A DNA stretch of 64,000 nt from the NCBI RefSeq assembly GCF_042685265.1, contig NZ_JBHUMX010000001.1; one strand, given 5' to 3'. The translations under genes were made by a program, and so were the position numbers. The notes below the pieces were generated by a model, which had not been told where the DNA came from, did no database searches, and worked only from the letters and a program-made list of their open reading frames with translations. The stretch comes from Oceanobacillus_B kapialis (GTDB taxonomy: Bacteria; Bacillota; Bacilli; Bacillales; Amphibacillaceae). Shown one piece after another: positions 42,058-49,792 of the stretch; positions within the stretch are counted from its first letter, which is position 1; every line of letters starts with the position of its first letter.

Positions 42058-43212
42058 TTATTGTTCCAAGCGCTCTATTATTGTAGCATTGGCCATTCCC
42101 ATGCCTTCACAAACAGCCAGCAAGCCGTATCTCCCTTCCACTCGGTCTAGTTCGTGCATTAAAGACACGAGCAACTTTGTGCCTGTAGCTCCTAAAGGGT
42201 GCCCAAGGGCGATGGCTCCTCCGTTTACATTGAGCTTCTCTGGATTTGCACCTGTTTCTTCCAACCAGGCAAGCGGCACTGGAGCAAATGCCTCATTCAC
42301 TTCATAACGATCCATGTCGTTTAGTGTTAATCCGGCACGCTTTAAAACTTTTTCTGTCGCAGCAATAGGTCCTGTAAGCATAAAGGTTGGATCAGACCCA
42401 ACAACTGTCCGAGCAATAATACGGGCCTTTGCCTTCATCCCCAATTCCTTTGCCTTTTCAGCTGACATTAATAAAACCGCACTAGCCCCATCACTTATTT
42501 GGCTGGCATTCCCCGCTGTTATTTTCCCATTTTCTTTAAATACTGCGTTCAATTCAGCTAAAGCAGCCAAAGTTGTATTCTTACGAGGTCCTTCATCCGT
42601 AGAAAACTTAAGCTTCTCTCCTCCTTCGTTTATGATATCTAGTGGTGTAATTTCCTGCTTGAAATAACCAGACTCCATTGCATTTAAAGCGTTTTCATGG
42701 CTTTGCAAAGAAAAAGAATCCAACTGCTCTCTGGAAAACCCCCAATGGTCTGCTATTTTTTCCGCAGAGATCCCTTGATTCACAATTTCATATTTATCTG
42801 TCAGTCCCTTACTTGGCTTTATGTCACCAACATTCGAAAACATCGGGGCACGCGTCATGCTTTCTACGCCACCTGCAATTACGATATCCATATCCCCAGA
42901 AGCTATGGCTTGTGCTGCAAAATGGACAGCCTGCTGACTTGAGCCGCATTGCCTGTCGATGGTTACACCTGGTACATGGTCGGGAAATCCCGCAATTAAT
43001 GCAGCCGTCCTCGCTATATTACCTGCTTGTTCACCTACTTGTGTAACACAGCCTAAGATGACGTCCTCTACCAGTTCTTTTTGTAGCGAAACTCTATCCA
43101 TTACGTCTTTTAAGATCGTTGCTGCAAGATCCTCCGCGCGGATTCCAGACAAGGCGCCTTTTCTCTTTCCAACTGCGGTACGGCATCCGGAAACAATCAC
43201 CACTTCTCTCAT
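42058..43212 (-). CDS. Acetyl-CoA C-acyltransferase (thiolase)
   Basis: This 384-residue thiolase has the acylation cysteine C89 in IDRQCGSSQQAV, the base histidine in GAIALGHPLGATG and the second cysteine in LLAVCEGMGMANA. It reversibly condenses or cleaves acyl-CoA. Whether it serves beta-oxidation or polyhydroxyalkanoate/isoprenoid precursors is not clear; no fad genes are adjacent. ATG at 43212 has GGAGG ahead. Confidence 0.94.
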   Translation of the reverse strand: MREVVIVSGCRTAVGKRKGALSGIRAEDLAATILKDVMDRVSLQKELVEDVILGCVTQVGEQAGNIARTAALIAGFPDHVPGVTIDRQCGSSQQAVHFAAQAIASGDMDIVIAGGVESMTRAPMFSNVGDIKPSKGLTDKYEIVNQGISAEKIADHWGFSREQLDSFSLQSHENALNAMESGYFKQEITPLDIINEGGEKLKFSTDEGPRKNTTLAALAELNAVFKENGKITAGNASQISDGASAVLLMSAEKAKELGMKAKARIIARTVVGSDPTFMLTGPIAATEKVLKRAGLTLNDMDRYEVNEAFAPVPLAWLEETGANPEKLNVNGGAIALGHPLGATGTKLLVSLMHELDRVEGRYGLLAVCEGMGMANATIIERLEQ

Positions 43213-43318
43213 TACTTTTCCTCCAATCTTGTTTAGGTTCATTATATCGTTCTTACCTATATTGGGAAAGTGAATTTTCTAAAACCTCAGATATATATAG
43301 AATAGCAATTAGTATTCT

Positions 43319-43347
43319 TTGAATGTGTGCTCTCAAGCACCTATACT
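43319..43347 (+). promoter_or_regulatory. Promoter of the yoxD-type gene
   Basis: The -35 TTGAAT (43319-43324), a 17-bp spacer and the -10 TATACT (43342-43347) lie about 28 bp before the ATG. Confidence 0.65.
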
Positions 43348-43375
43348 TGATATAGGATAAAGAAAGGGTGATTTT

Positions 43376-44098
43376 ATGGGACAGGAAATCAAAGGAAAAG
43401 TAGCCTATATAACAGGTGCAGGGCGCGGTATTGGACGGGCGACAGCTCTTGAATTGGCGAAAGAAGGCGTTCATGTCGGCTTAATTGCTCGCACGGAAAG
43501 TAAATTGGAGGAAGTAGCCAATCAAGTTCTTCAACATGGCGTGAAAGTGAGCATTGCTGTCGCAGATATCTCGAGCCAGAGGGAAGTTGATTTAGCAGTT
43601 TCCAAACTTCAAAAAGAGGTGGGCGCAGCAGACATCCTCCTCAATAATGCAGGTATCGGGGCGCATGGCAATATGCTAGAAATGGACCCAGAAACCTGGA
43701 AGCGCACTTTTGAAGTCAATGTCTTTGGGACCTATCATGTTACCAGAGCTGTGTTGCCAGGAATGATTGAGAAAAACCAAGGAGATATCATCAACATTTC
43801 ATCAAGCAATGGCTTAAAAGGAACAGCCGGCTCTACTTCTTATAGTGCTTCAAAGTTCGCTATTCAAGGAATGACAGAAGCTTTAATGCAAGAAGTGCGC
43901 CGAAACAACATTCGTGTTTTCACATTAAATCCAAGCCTTGTTGCCACAGAGCTTGCCTTTGGGGATAAACTGGAAGAAAAAGATAAGGAAAAATATATGC
44001 AACCAGAGGACCTTGCTGAATATATGGTTTCTCAATTAAAGTTACATCCTCGTATTTTTATTAAACAATCCTTGCAATGGGCAACAAATCCTTTCTAA
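43376..44098 (+). CDS. yoxD: FabG-like short-chain dehydrogenase (YoxD)
   Basis: This 240-residue SDR has the cofactor motif TGAGRGIG (13-20), LLNNAGIG (88-95), catalytic serine near 142 and YSASK (Y156, K160). The C-terminal DLAEYMVSQLKLHPRIFIKQ matches B. subtilis YoxD rather than housekeeping FabG, so it is a 3-oxoacyl-reductase paralogue of unknown physiological substrate. It stands alone. Confidence 0.92.
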   Translation: MGQEIKGKVAYITGAGRGIGRATALELAKEGVHVGLIARTESKLEEVANQVLQHGVKVSIAVADISSQREVDLAVSKLQKEVGAADILLNNAGIGAHGNMLEMDPETWKRTFEVNVFGTYHVTRAVLPGMIEKNQGDIINISSSNGLKGTAGSTSYSASKFAIQGMTEALMQEVRRNNIRVFTLNPSLVATELAFGDKLEEKDKEKYMQPEDLAEYMVSQLKLHPRIFIKQSLQWATNPF

Positions 44099-44197
44099 GT
44101 AAAACGTGAAAAGAACTAACGTTGTTTATATGTTTAGTTCTAAAAACCAGCGGGAATAGATGATAGATAACAAAACTTCTAATGAAAGGATGCTAGA

Positions 44198-44356
44198 ATG
44201 AGAAATTCACAGTATCAACCAACTAAGGATAAACAGTTATCTGATGCCCAAGAAGTGGGTTATGCAAAAGAATTTAAGCAAGCAGATATAGCAGGAGGTT
44301 ATCGCAAGCCCCGCGTAAAGGAAGCTAAACGAGAAAACCCAAAATTAAAAGACTAA
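44198..44356 (+). CDS. yfhE: YfhE-family small protein
   Basis: This 52-residue ORF starts at ATG 44198 after GAAAGGAT and encodes a hydrophilic, lysine-rich protein. The core LSDAQEVGYAKEFKQADIAG closely fits the YfhE pattern (S-x-x-QEV-x-Y-x-x-EFK-x-AD). Function unknown; the family is restricted to Bacilli. A terminator follows immediately. Confidence 0.82.
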   Translation: MRNSQYQPTKDKQLSDAQEVGYAKEFKQADIAGGYRKPRVKEAKRENPKLKD

Positions 44357-44360
44357 TAAC

Positions 44361-44397
44361 AGAGCGCCTTGCTTCATAAGCAGGGTGCTTTTTTTGC
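44361..44397 (+). terminator. Terminator after yfhE
   Basis: AGCGCCTTGCTT-cata-AAGCAGGGTGCT followed by T7. Confidence 0.9.
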
Positions 44398-44515
44398 TTA
44401 TAAAAGGGTTGCTTAAAAGAGATATAAACGATTACTTCATGGAAGCTTAACAAACTTAATGAAACTATTACTTTTGCAATTCGTATTACAAGATAAGAGA
44501 TTGGAGGGGTTATTG

Positions 44516-45445
44516 ATGTCAAATGTAGCAATGGAGTTACAAGATGTCAGAAAATCAATTGGCAACAAAGAAATCATTAAAGGGTTAAATTTTTCTATTC
44601 ATAAAGGTGAGGTATTTGGTTTTATTGGTCCAAATGGCGCTGGAAAAACGACTACGATCCGGATGATGGTTGGTTTAATGCAGTTAAGCCAAGGCGATGT
44701 GCTTATTCAAGGAAAAAGCATAAAGCATGACTTTAAGAACGCTATTCGGGAAGTTGGTGCTATCGTAGAAAATCCGGAGATGTACCCATTTATGACTGGA
44801 TGGCAAAATCTTATGCATTATGCTCGGATGATACCTGGAATTACAAAAGAACGTGTCAAAGAAGTCATTGCATTGGTCGGGCTTGAGAAACCAATTAAGG
44901 AAAAAGTGGGAAAATATTCTCTAGGAATGCGACAACGCTTAGGTATTGCACAGGCTTTGCTACATAAACCTTCCATTTTAATTTTAGATGAACCTACCAA
45001 TGGACTTGATCCTGCCGGGATTCGAGAGGTACGCCAGTACATAAGGCGATTGGCCGCAGAAGAGAATGTGGCCGTCATCATCTCAAGTCACCTGCTATCT
45101 GAGATTGAGTTAATGTGTGACAGAATTGGAATCATTAAAAACGGGGAGCTCATTGCAACTCAAACTGTACAAGGTAGCACTCCGACAGAAGAGCAGGCTA
45201 CGCTTACACAAGTACATATGGAAGTATCTCCATTGAACCTGGCCGTTGAGGCGCTAAAAACAAATTTTGCAATTGATGCAACATCTAAGGAAGCCATGCT
45301 TCATTTCCAAACTGAAAAAGAAAAAATACCTGACATTGTCCGCAGTTTTGTCCAAAACGATATAGCGGTGTACCAGGTGAATTCTTCAAAATCCACTCTT
45401 GAGGACAAATTCTTTGACTTGATTGGAGAGAATACAATTGAATAA
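44516..45445 (+). CDS. ABC-2 exporter ATP-binding protein
   Basis: This 309-residue ATPase has Walker A GPNGAGKTTTIRMM, signature YSLGMRQRLGIAQALL and Walker B LILDEPTNGLDPAGI, followed by the C-terminal regulatory region of BcrA-type exporters. It is coupled to the following permease by overlap. Cargo unknown; such pairs often export lantibiotics or lipids. GGAGGGG precedes ATG at 44516, and an in-frame extension of 19 codons upstream lacks a ribosome site. Confidence 0.92.
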   Translation: MSNVAMELQDVRKSIGNKEIIKGLNFSIHKGEVFGFIGPNGAGKTTTIRMMVGLMQLSQGDVLIQGKSIKHDFKNAIREVGAIVENPEMYPFMTGWQNLMHYARMIPGITKERVKEVIALVGLEKPIKEKVGKYSLGMRQRLGIAQALLHKPSILILDEPTNGLDPAGIREVRQYIRRLAAEENVAVIISSHLLSEIELMCDRIGIIKNGELIATQTVQGSTPTEEQATLTQVHMEVSPLNLAVEALKTNFAIDATSKEAMLHFQTEKEKIPDIVRSFVQNDIAVYQVNSSKSTLEDKFFDLIGENTIE

Positions 45446-46400
45446 TTTCTTTAAACTCGTTTACAATGAGCTAATTAAAATGTATGTACGTAAATCAACG
45501 TGGGCTATGTATATTATCCTTGCCGGAATTATTATTGGGATTGGATTTTTGAGTAACACAGACGAATTAAGTGCAAATCAATACAGTGAAGATAACTGGA
45601 GACAAACGTTAGAAGAAGAGAACCAGCAACTAACAGAGGAAATGGAGAACGCAGGGGAAGATGGTATATTTAATGAGTATAATGCTAGCATTATAGAGGA
45701 GAATAATTATTACTTAGAAAATGATATTCAGCCTGATGGTTATGGTGCTATGCAATTTGTCTTGGAAAACCAGCTTTTATTATCCATTGTTAGCCTATTA
45801 ACGATTATTATCGCAGCAGGGATTGTAGCGAACGAGTTTCGCTGGGGAACCATTAAACTATTATTAATTCGCCCTATTACCAGAACGAAAGCATTGCTAT
45901 CCAAATATGTATCAGTGTTATTGTTCGCTCTTTTCACCTTGCTTTTTGTGCTAGTATTTAGTTATATTATCGGATTAATTTTCTTCGGTTTCGGATCATT
46001 TAATCCACACATGCTTGTAGAAGGTGGAAATGGACTTCAATATGTATCTGTCATAAGCGAAATTATTCCGGCATACGGCTTCCAGCTTGTTAACTTAGTG
46101 ATGATGGCAACCTTCGCCTTTGCTATCTCTACGATATTCCGTAATAGTGCACTTGCTATTGGAATCGCCATTTTCCTTATGATGGCAGGAAATCAAATCG
46201 TGCTATTCTTCGCGGACCGTGAATGGGCAAAATACATTTTATTTGCCAATACAGATTTGAGCCAATATACAGCCGGAAGTTCCCCTATGATGGAGGGTAT
46301 GACGCTTGGCTTTTCGATAACCGTATTAGTTGTGTATTATCTAGTATTTATGGCACTTGCCTGGTCATTCTTCCGGCTACGTGATGTTGCCGGACAGTAA
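45438..46400 (+). CDS. ABC-2 exporter permease
   Basis: This 320-residue protein has an N-terminal helix (TWAMYIILAGIIIGIGFLS), a roughly 80-residue extracellular acidic loop (EENQQLTEEMENAGEDG ...) and five more helices. The start TTG at 45438 has GGAGAG eight bases upstream, inside the 3' end of the ATPase gene, so the two are translationally coupled. Alternative TTG at 45423 has no such site. Confidence 0.88.
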   Translation: MNNFFKLVYNELIKMYVRKSTWAMYIILAGIIIGIGFLSNTDELSANQYSEDNWRQTLEEENQQLTEEMENAGEDGIFNEYNASIIEENNYYLENDIQPDGYGAMQFVLENQLLLSIVSLLTIIIAAGIVANEFRWGTIKLLLIRPITRTKALLSKYVSVLLFALFTLLFVLVFSYIIGLIFFGFGSFNPHMLVEGGNGLQYVSVISEIIPAYGFQLVNLVMMATFAFAISTIFRNSALAIGIAIFLMMAGNQIVLFFADREWAKYILFANTDLSQYTAGSSPMMEGMTLGFSITVLVVYYLVFMALAWSFFRLRDVAGQ

Positions 46401-46488
46401 GCTATTTTATACCTTTCCTTCTAAATGATTTGGTATTAAAATAATTCATAAGACTGTCTTGGTAAGTTCCTATAGGGGTGTTTTAAAC

Positions 46489-46668
46489 GTGAAACGATAT
46501 TTAACTGCTCTTTTTATTGGGGTTAGTGTGCTTATTCTCATTATAGGACTACAGATTAACGCCACATGGAGCGGGATTGTTTCCTGGGGGCTAACTTTTA
46601 TCTGCCTGTGCTTTGCAGCATATTTTACAAAATATATTCCAGATGAGAAGAAAAGCGGAAAATCATAA
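46489..46668 (+). CDS. Small two-helix membrane protein
   Basis: This 59-residue protein has two hydrophobic helices (TALFIGVSVLILIIGLQI and IVSWGLTFICLCFAAYF) and a charged C-terminus (DEKKSGKS). I do not recognise a named family. GTG at 46489 after AGGGGTG. It follows the exporter by 88 bp and could belong to it. Confidence 0.6.
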   Translation: MKRYLTALFIGVSVLILIIGLQINATWSGIVSWGLTFICLCFAAYFTKYIPDEKKSGKS

Positions 46669-46779
46669 TACAGAAGGAGGCTGCCCCGTGTAGTCTCCTT
46701 TTTATGTGAAAGGCTGGTTGGTTTATAATCGTTTTTTCAGGGAAAAGAGAGGTAAAAAGGATCTCAATGGGGGATAAGA

Positions 46780-47640
46780 ATGACCAGTACACCAGCTAAA
46801 GAACAAACCAGCATGATTTACTGTAATAGCGAGTATGATGATCTACAAAAGGTAATCGTCGTACCACCAGAACATATGGAAATAAAGGAAGCTATTAATG
46901 AAACGCAACGCCATTTCCTTAAAGAAAATATTGATCAAACTAAAGCGTTACGGCAACATCAAAATTTTGTCAATGGCTTGAAAAGTGCAGATATAGATGT
47001 AATAAGCCTACACCCCAAAAAAGATTTAAACGAACAGGTTTTCACCAGAGATATTGGTTTTTGTATTGGAGATACATTATATATTTCAAATATGGAAGAA
47101 ACATTACGTAGCCCCGAAACACAGGTATTAATAAACTGGCTTGAAAAGAATAACTATAAATATCAACAATCCTTCTCCAGTTCTATTGAGGGTGGAGACG
47201 TTCTTATTGATGAAGGGGATATTTTTGTAGGGAGAAGCAATCGTACGAGTGACGAAGCAATTGATACCTTAAAGAGCCATTTGCCAACATACAATATTAT
47301 GCCAATTACGCTAGAGGAGGAAATCCTTCATCTCGATTGTGTATTAAATATTATTAGTCGTGATACAGCATTAATTTATTCGAAGGCTATCGACGCAGCA
47401 TCCCTTAAACTTTTAAGAAAAAAATATGATCTAATCGAAGTAACCGATAAAGAGCAATTTAACATGGGGCCTAATGTATTGTCGATAGGCGGAAACCAAG
47501 TAATCAGTTTACCCGAAAACAAGCAAGTAAACCAGAAATTAAAAGAAGCAGGCTTCACCGTACATGAAGTACCATTTTCAGAAATTATTAAATCCGGCGG
47601 CTCGTTCCGCTGCTGCACCCTGCCACTGAGAAGAGGGTAA
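46780..47640 (+). CDS. DDAH/arginine-deiminase-family amidinohydrolase
   Basis: This 286-residue protein of the dimethylarginine dimethylaminohydrolase/amidinotransferase fold has FTRDIGFCIGDTLYISN (substrate-binding acid), EGGDVLIDEGDIFVG, the catalytic histidine in EEILHLDCVLNII and the nucleophilic cysteine at SFRCCTLPL near the end (C277/C278). It could hydrolyse arginine or methylated arginines to citrulline; the specific substrate is not deducible. ATG preceded by GGGGGA. Confidence 0.88.
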   Translation: MTSTPAKEQTSMIYCNSEYDDLQKVIVVPPEHMEIKEAINETQRHFLKENIDQTKALRQHQNFVNGLKSADIDVISLHPKKDLNEQVFTRDIGFCIGDTLYISNMEETLRSPETQVLINWLEKNNYKYQQSFSSSIEGGDVLIDEGDIFVGRSNRTSDEAIDTLKSHLPTYNIMPITLEEEILHLDCVLNIISRDTALIYSKAIDAASLKLLRKKYDLIEVTDKEQFNMGPNVLSIGGNQVISLPENKQVNQKLKEAGFTVHEVPFSEIIKSGGSFRCCTLPLRRG

Positions 47641-47661
47641 GAACAAAAGCAAGGGTATTAT

Positions 47662-47698
47662 AAAAACGCATCGATTTTTTAGATCGATGCGTTTTTTT
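47662..47698. terminator. Bidirectional terminator between DDAH-type gene and ykvA-type gene
   Basis: AAAAACGCATCGAT pairs with ATCGATGCGTTTTTTT around a short loop. Confidence 0.92.
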
Positions 47699-47969
47699 AT
47701 AAAGTATGTTTTGCTTTTAAAGATGCTGGGGCTGTTTTCACCATTCTTTCTAAGATAAATAAGGCTACTGTTAAATCGTCAATAATCCCAAACCCAAGTA
47801 AGAAGTCGGGAATGATATCAAATGGAAAGAGAAAATAACCTAATGCAATGCCGGCATATAAGAATTTTGTACGTTTTCTAACTTGGTTGGTCAAGAAGAA
47901 ATCTTTTAAAAATGGAATAAACTTCTTAACTTTAAAGATAAATTTTAGTCGTTTAAAAAACCGAAACAT
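47697..47969 (-). CDS. YkvA-type DUF1232 membrane protein
   Basis: This 90-residue protein has the DUF1232 core FLYAGIALGYFLFPFDIIPD followed by GFGIIDDLTVALFIL, a short two-helix membrane segment with the conserved P-x-D-x-I-P-D pattern. The N-terminal part is basic (KRLKFIFKVKKFIP). Role unknown. ATG at 47969 after GGTGGTGATG. It converges with the DDAH-type gene. Confidence 0.82.
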   Translation of the reverse strand: MFRFFKRLKFIFKVKKFIPFLKDFFLTNQVRKRTKFLYAGIALGYFLFPFDIIPDFLLGFGIIDDLTVALFILERMVKTAPASLKAKHTL

Positions 47970-48107
47970 ATCATCACCACCTATATCTTTATCTTTCCCG
48001 CACGAGGCGTAAAGCAACCTACTTTTTTAATATAGCTGATAACGGGGAAGCATTAAGAAGAATTGGTGAAGACCTGAAGTTTCCGTCCTACTTTATTATA
48101 GGTGTTA

Positions 48108-49241
48108 CTATGATCCATGAATTTGGTTAGCGGGCAGCTCTAAGAAGATGAGTTGATCATCCTCTTCAGAAGGTGTCCCTCTACCATCGGTATTATTAGT
48201 TATCACGTAGAGGCCATTCTCTACTGCATAAACGTCCCTAATTCTTCCTAGATCTGATAAGACAGTACTTACCGTATTATTTTGGGGATTAAACCTATTC
48301 AGACTTTCTCCTCTAAGTGACGCAAAGAAAAAACTTCCATGAAGAGGGCTCATTCCTGATGGCGCCCATGTCTCTTCACCAGAATGGACAACAGGTGTAA
48401 TCATATTTTCTTGGGTTTCATCTCCTCGAATTTCCGGCCAACCATAATTTCCTGCGGGCTCAATTTGATTAATTTCATCATAGGCATTAGAACCATGTTC
48501 AGTAGCATATAGGGTGCCATTCTCATCCCAAGCCAACCCCTGCGGATTACGATGTCCATAGGAATAAACATAAGAATCTTGAAAAGGGTTATCCTGTGGC
48601 ACAGAACCGTCTTGATTTATTCGCAGTATTTTCCCTGCTAAACTTTCTAAATCCTGAGCATTTTCTGGCACAGAACCATCCCCTGTTGTAACATAAAGTT
48701 TTTCGTCTGGTCCTATTTTTATACGACCACCCTGGTGCACCTGCCCACCCGGAATTTCATCAAGAATTGTGGAAACTTCCTGCCATGCATCCTCATTTTC
48801 TTCCAGCTGCACTACTCGTTGATAGTAGAATCCACCCTCCTGATATGAGTAATAAGCAAAAGCTGTATTCGTTTCCGTGAAGTTATCGGGAAAAGCAAGG
48901 CCAAGTAAACCAGCTTCAGGCTGTTGGGAAAGATCTGCTTCAAGTTCAACTGGTTTTCGCACCTGGCCATCATCGGTAATAGTGACAATAGCACCAGGAC
49001 GCTCACTAACATATACATTACCAGCATGCATTTCTATCGCCCAAGGTACATCTAAGTTTGTCGCTAATTGCTGTCTATTTTCTACCTCTTCACTGCCACC
49101 ACTTTCTTCGTTGTCGTCAGCCTCTCCTGTCGTTTCTTCAGCAGGTTGTTCCGATTCTGGCGGGGAGCTTTTTTCGTCTGTACAGCTAGCGATTACGAAT
49201 AAAATGAACAACAGTAATATGACTCTTGTTGCGATTCTCAT
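48108..49241 (-). CDS. PQQ-dependent aldose sugar dehydrogenase-like lipoprotein
   Basis: This 377-residue lipoprotein has a signal peptide ending in IASC (lipobox), a Ser/Glu-rich linker (about 20-55), and a six-blade beta-propeller of the soluble glucose/sorbosone dehydrogenase family: PWAIEMHAGNVYVSERPG, GGQVHQGGRIKIGPD, YGHRNPQGLAWDENGTLYAT, EHGSNAYDEINQIEPAGNYG. The conserved YGHRNPQG and GxNYGWP motifs fit PQQ/calcium binding. It is exported and may oxidise sugars outside the cell; no pqq genes are seen here. Confidence 0.88.
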   Translation of the reverse strand: MRIATRVILLLFILFVIASCTDEKSSPPESEQPAEETTGEADDNEESGGSEEVENRQQLATNLDVPWAIEMHAGNVYVSERPGAIVTITDDGQVRKPVELEADLSQQPEAGLLGLAFPDNFTETNTAFAYYSYQEGGFYYQRVVQLEENEDAWQEVSTILDEIPGGQVHQGGRIKIGPDEKLYVTTGDGSVPENAQDLESLAGKILRINQDGSVPQDNPFQDSYVYSYGHRNPQGLAWDENGTLYATEHGSNAYDEINQIEPAGNYGWPEIRGDETQENMITPVVHSGEETWAPSGMSPLHGSFFFASLRGESLNRFNPQNNTVSTVLSDLGRIRDVYAVENGLYVITNNTDGRGTPSEEDDQLIFLELPANQIHGS

Positions 49242-49271
49242 AAAAATTGTGCCTCCTTCCACTTTCCTTTA

Positions 49272-49712
49272 TTAGTTGCCTACTTGCGTGGTTCCTAAAC
49301 TAGTAGATTTTTTAAATTTTTGTTGTGTTGATGGGTTTGGGATGGTTGATTGGAGTGCCTGCTTGGTCGATTGGACTGCTGTTGTGGTTGATTGGACAGC
49401 TACCTTGGTCGATTGGAGCGACTGCTTGGTTGATTGGAGCGACTGCTTGGTCGATTGATCTACTGTTATGGTTGATTGATCTACTATCGTGGTTGATTGG
49501 ACAGCTGCCTTGGTTGATTGATCTACTATCGTGGTTGATTGGAGCGACTGCTTGGTCGATTGATCTACTGTTGTGGTTGATTGCTCTACTATCGTGGTTG
49601 ATTGGACAGCTGCCTTGGTTGATTGATCTATTGTCGTGGTTGATTGGAGCGACTGCTTGGTCGATTGATCTACTGTCGTGGTTGATTTGTTAATTGAACA
49701 ACATCTCAACAT
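49272..49712 (-). CDS. Possible heptad-repeat protein encoded by 21-bp tandem repeats
   Basis: An open frame starts at ATG 49712 (MLRCCSINKS) and contains about 16 units of seven residues, such as QSTKQSL, QSTTTVD and QSTKAAV, then a short tail (STSLGTTQVGN). Every unit is exactly 21 bp, so all frames on both strands stay open and reading-frame evidence is weak. The ribosome site (GGTGG three bases before ATG) is poor. The 5' part of a longer in-frame reading lies in the typA terminator. It may be a real low-complexity protein or non-coding minisatellite DNA. Confidence 0.3.
   Translation of the reverse strand: MLRCCSINKSTTTVDQSTKQSLQSTTTIDQSTKAAVQSTTIVEQSTTTVDQSTKQSLQSTTIVDQSTKAAVQSTTIVDQSTITVDQSTKQSLQSTKQSLQSTKVAVQSTTTAVQSTKQALQSTIPNPSTQQKFKKSTSLGTTQVGN
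49320..49690. repeat. 21-bp tandem-repeat array
   Basis: About sixteen 21-bp units, for example the minus strand CAATCAACCACGATAGTAGA and CAATCGACCAAGCAGTCGCT, run between the sugar dehydrogenase gene and typA. The units fall into a few recurrent types that alternate in blocks, indicating expansion by duplication of groups of units. Confidence 0.93.
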
Positions 49713-49744
49713 CTGCCACCATTTAAACAGCTTCCCCCACCCCA

Positions 49745-49782
49745 CAAAAAAACAGGAAACCCACATACGCGGATTCCCTGCT
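49745..49782 (-). terminator. Terminator after typA
   Basis: On the minus strand CAGGGAATCC pairs with GGGTTTCCTG around an 8-nt loop, followed by T7. Confidence 0.88.
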
Positions 49783-49792
49783 AAAACTTATA

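Noticed and set aside
49325..49693. Plus-strand hydrophobic frame in the 21-bp array (W-L-I-G type repeats)
   Set aside because: No ribosome site precedes it; in a 21-bp periodic array all frames are open by default.
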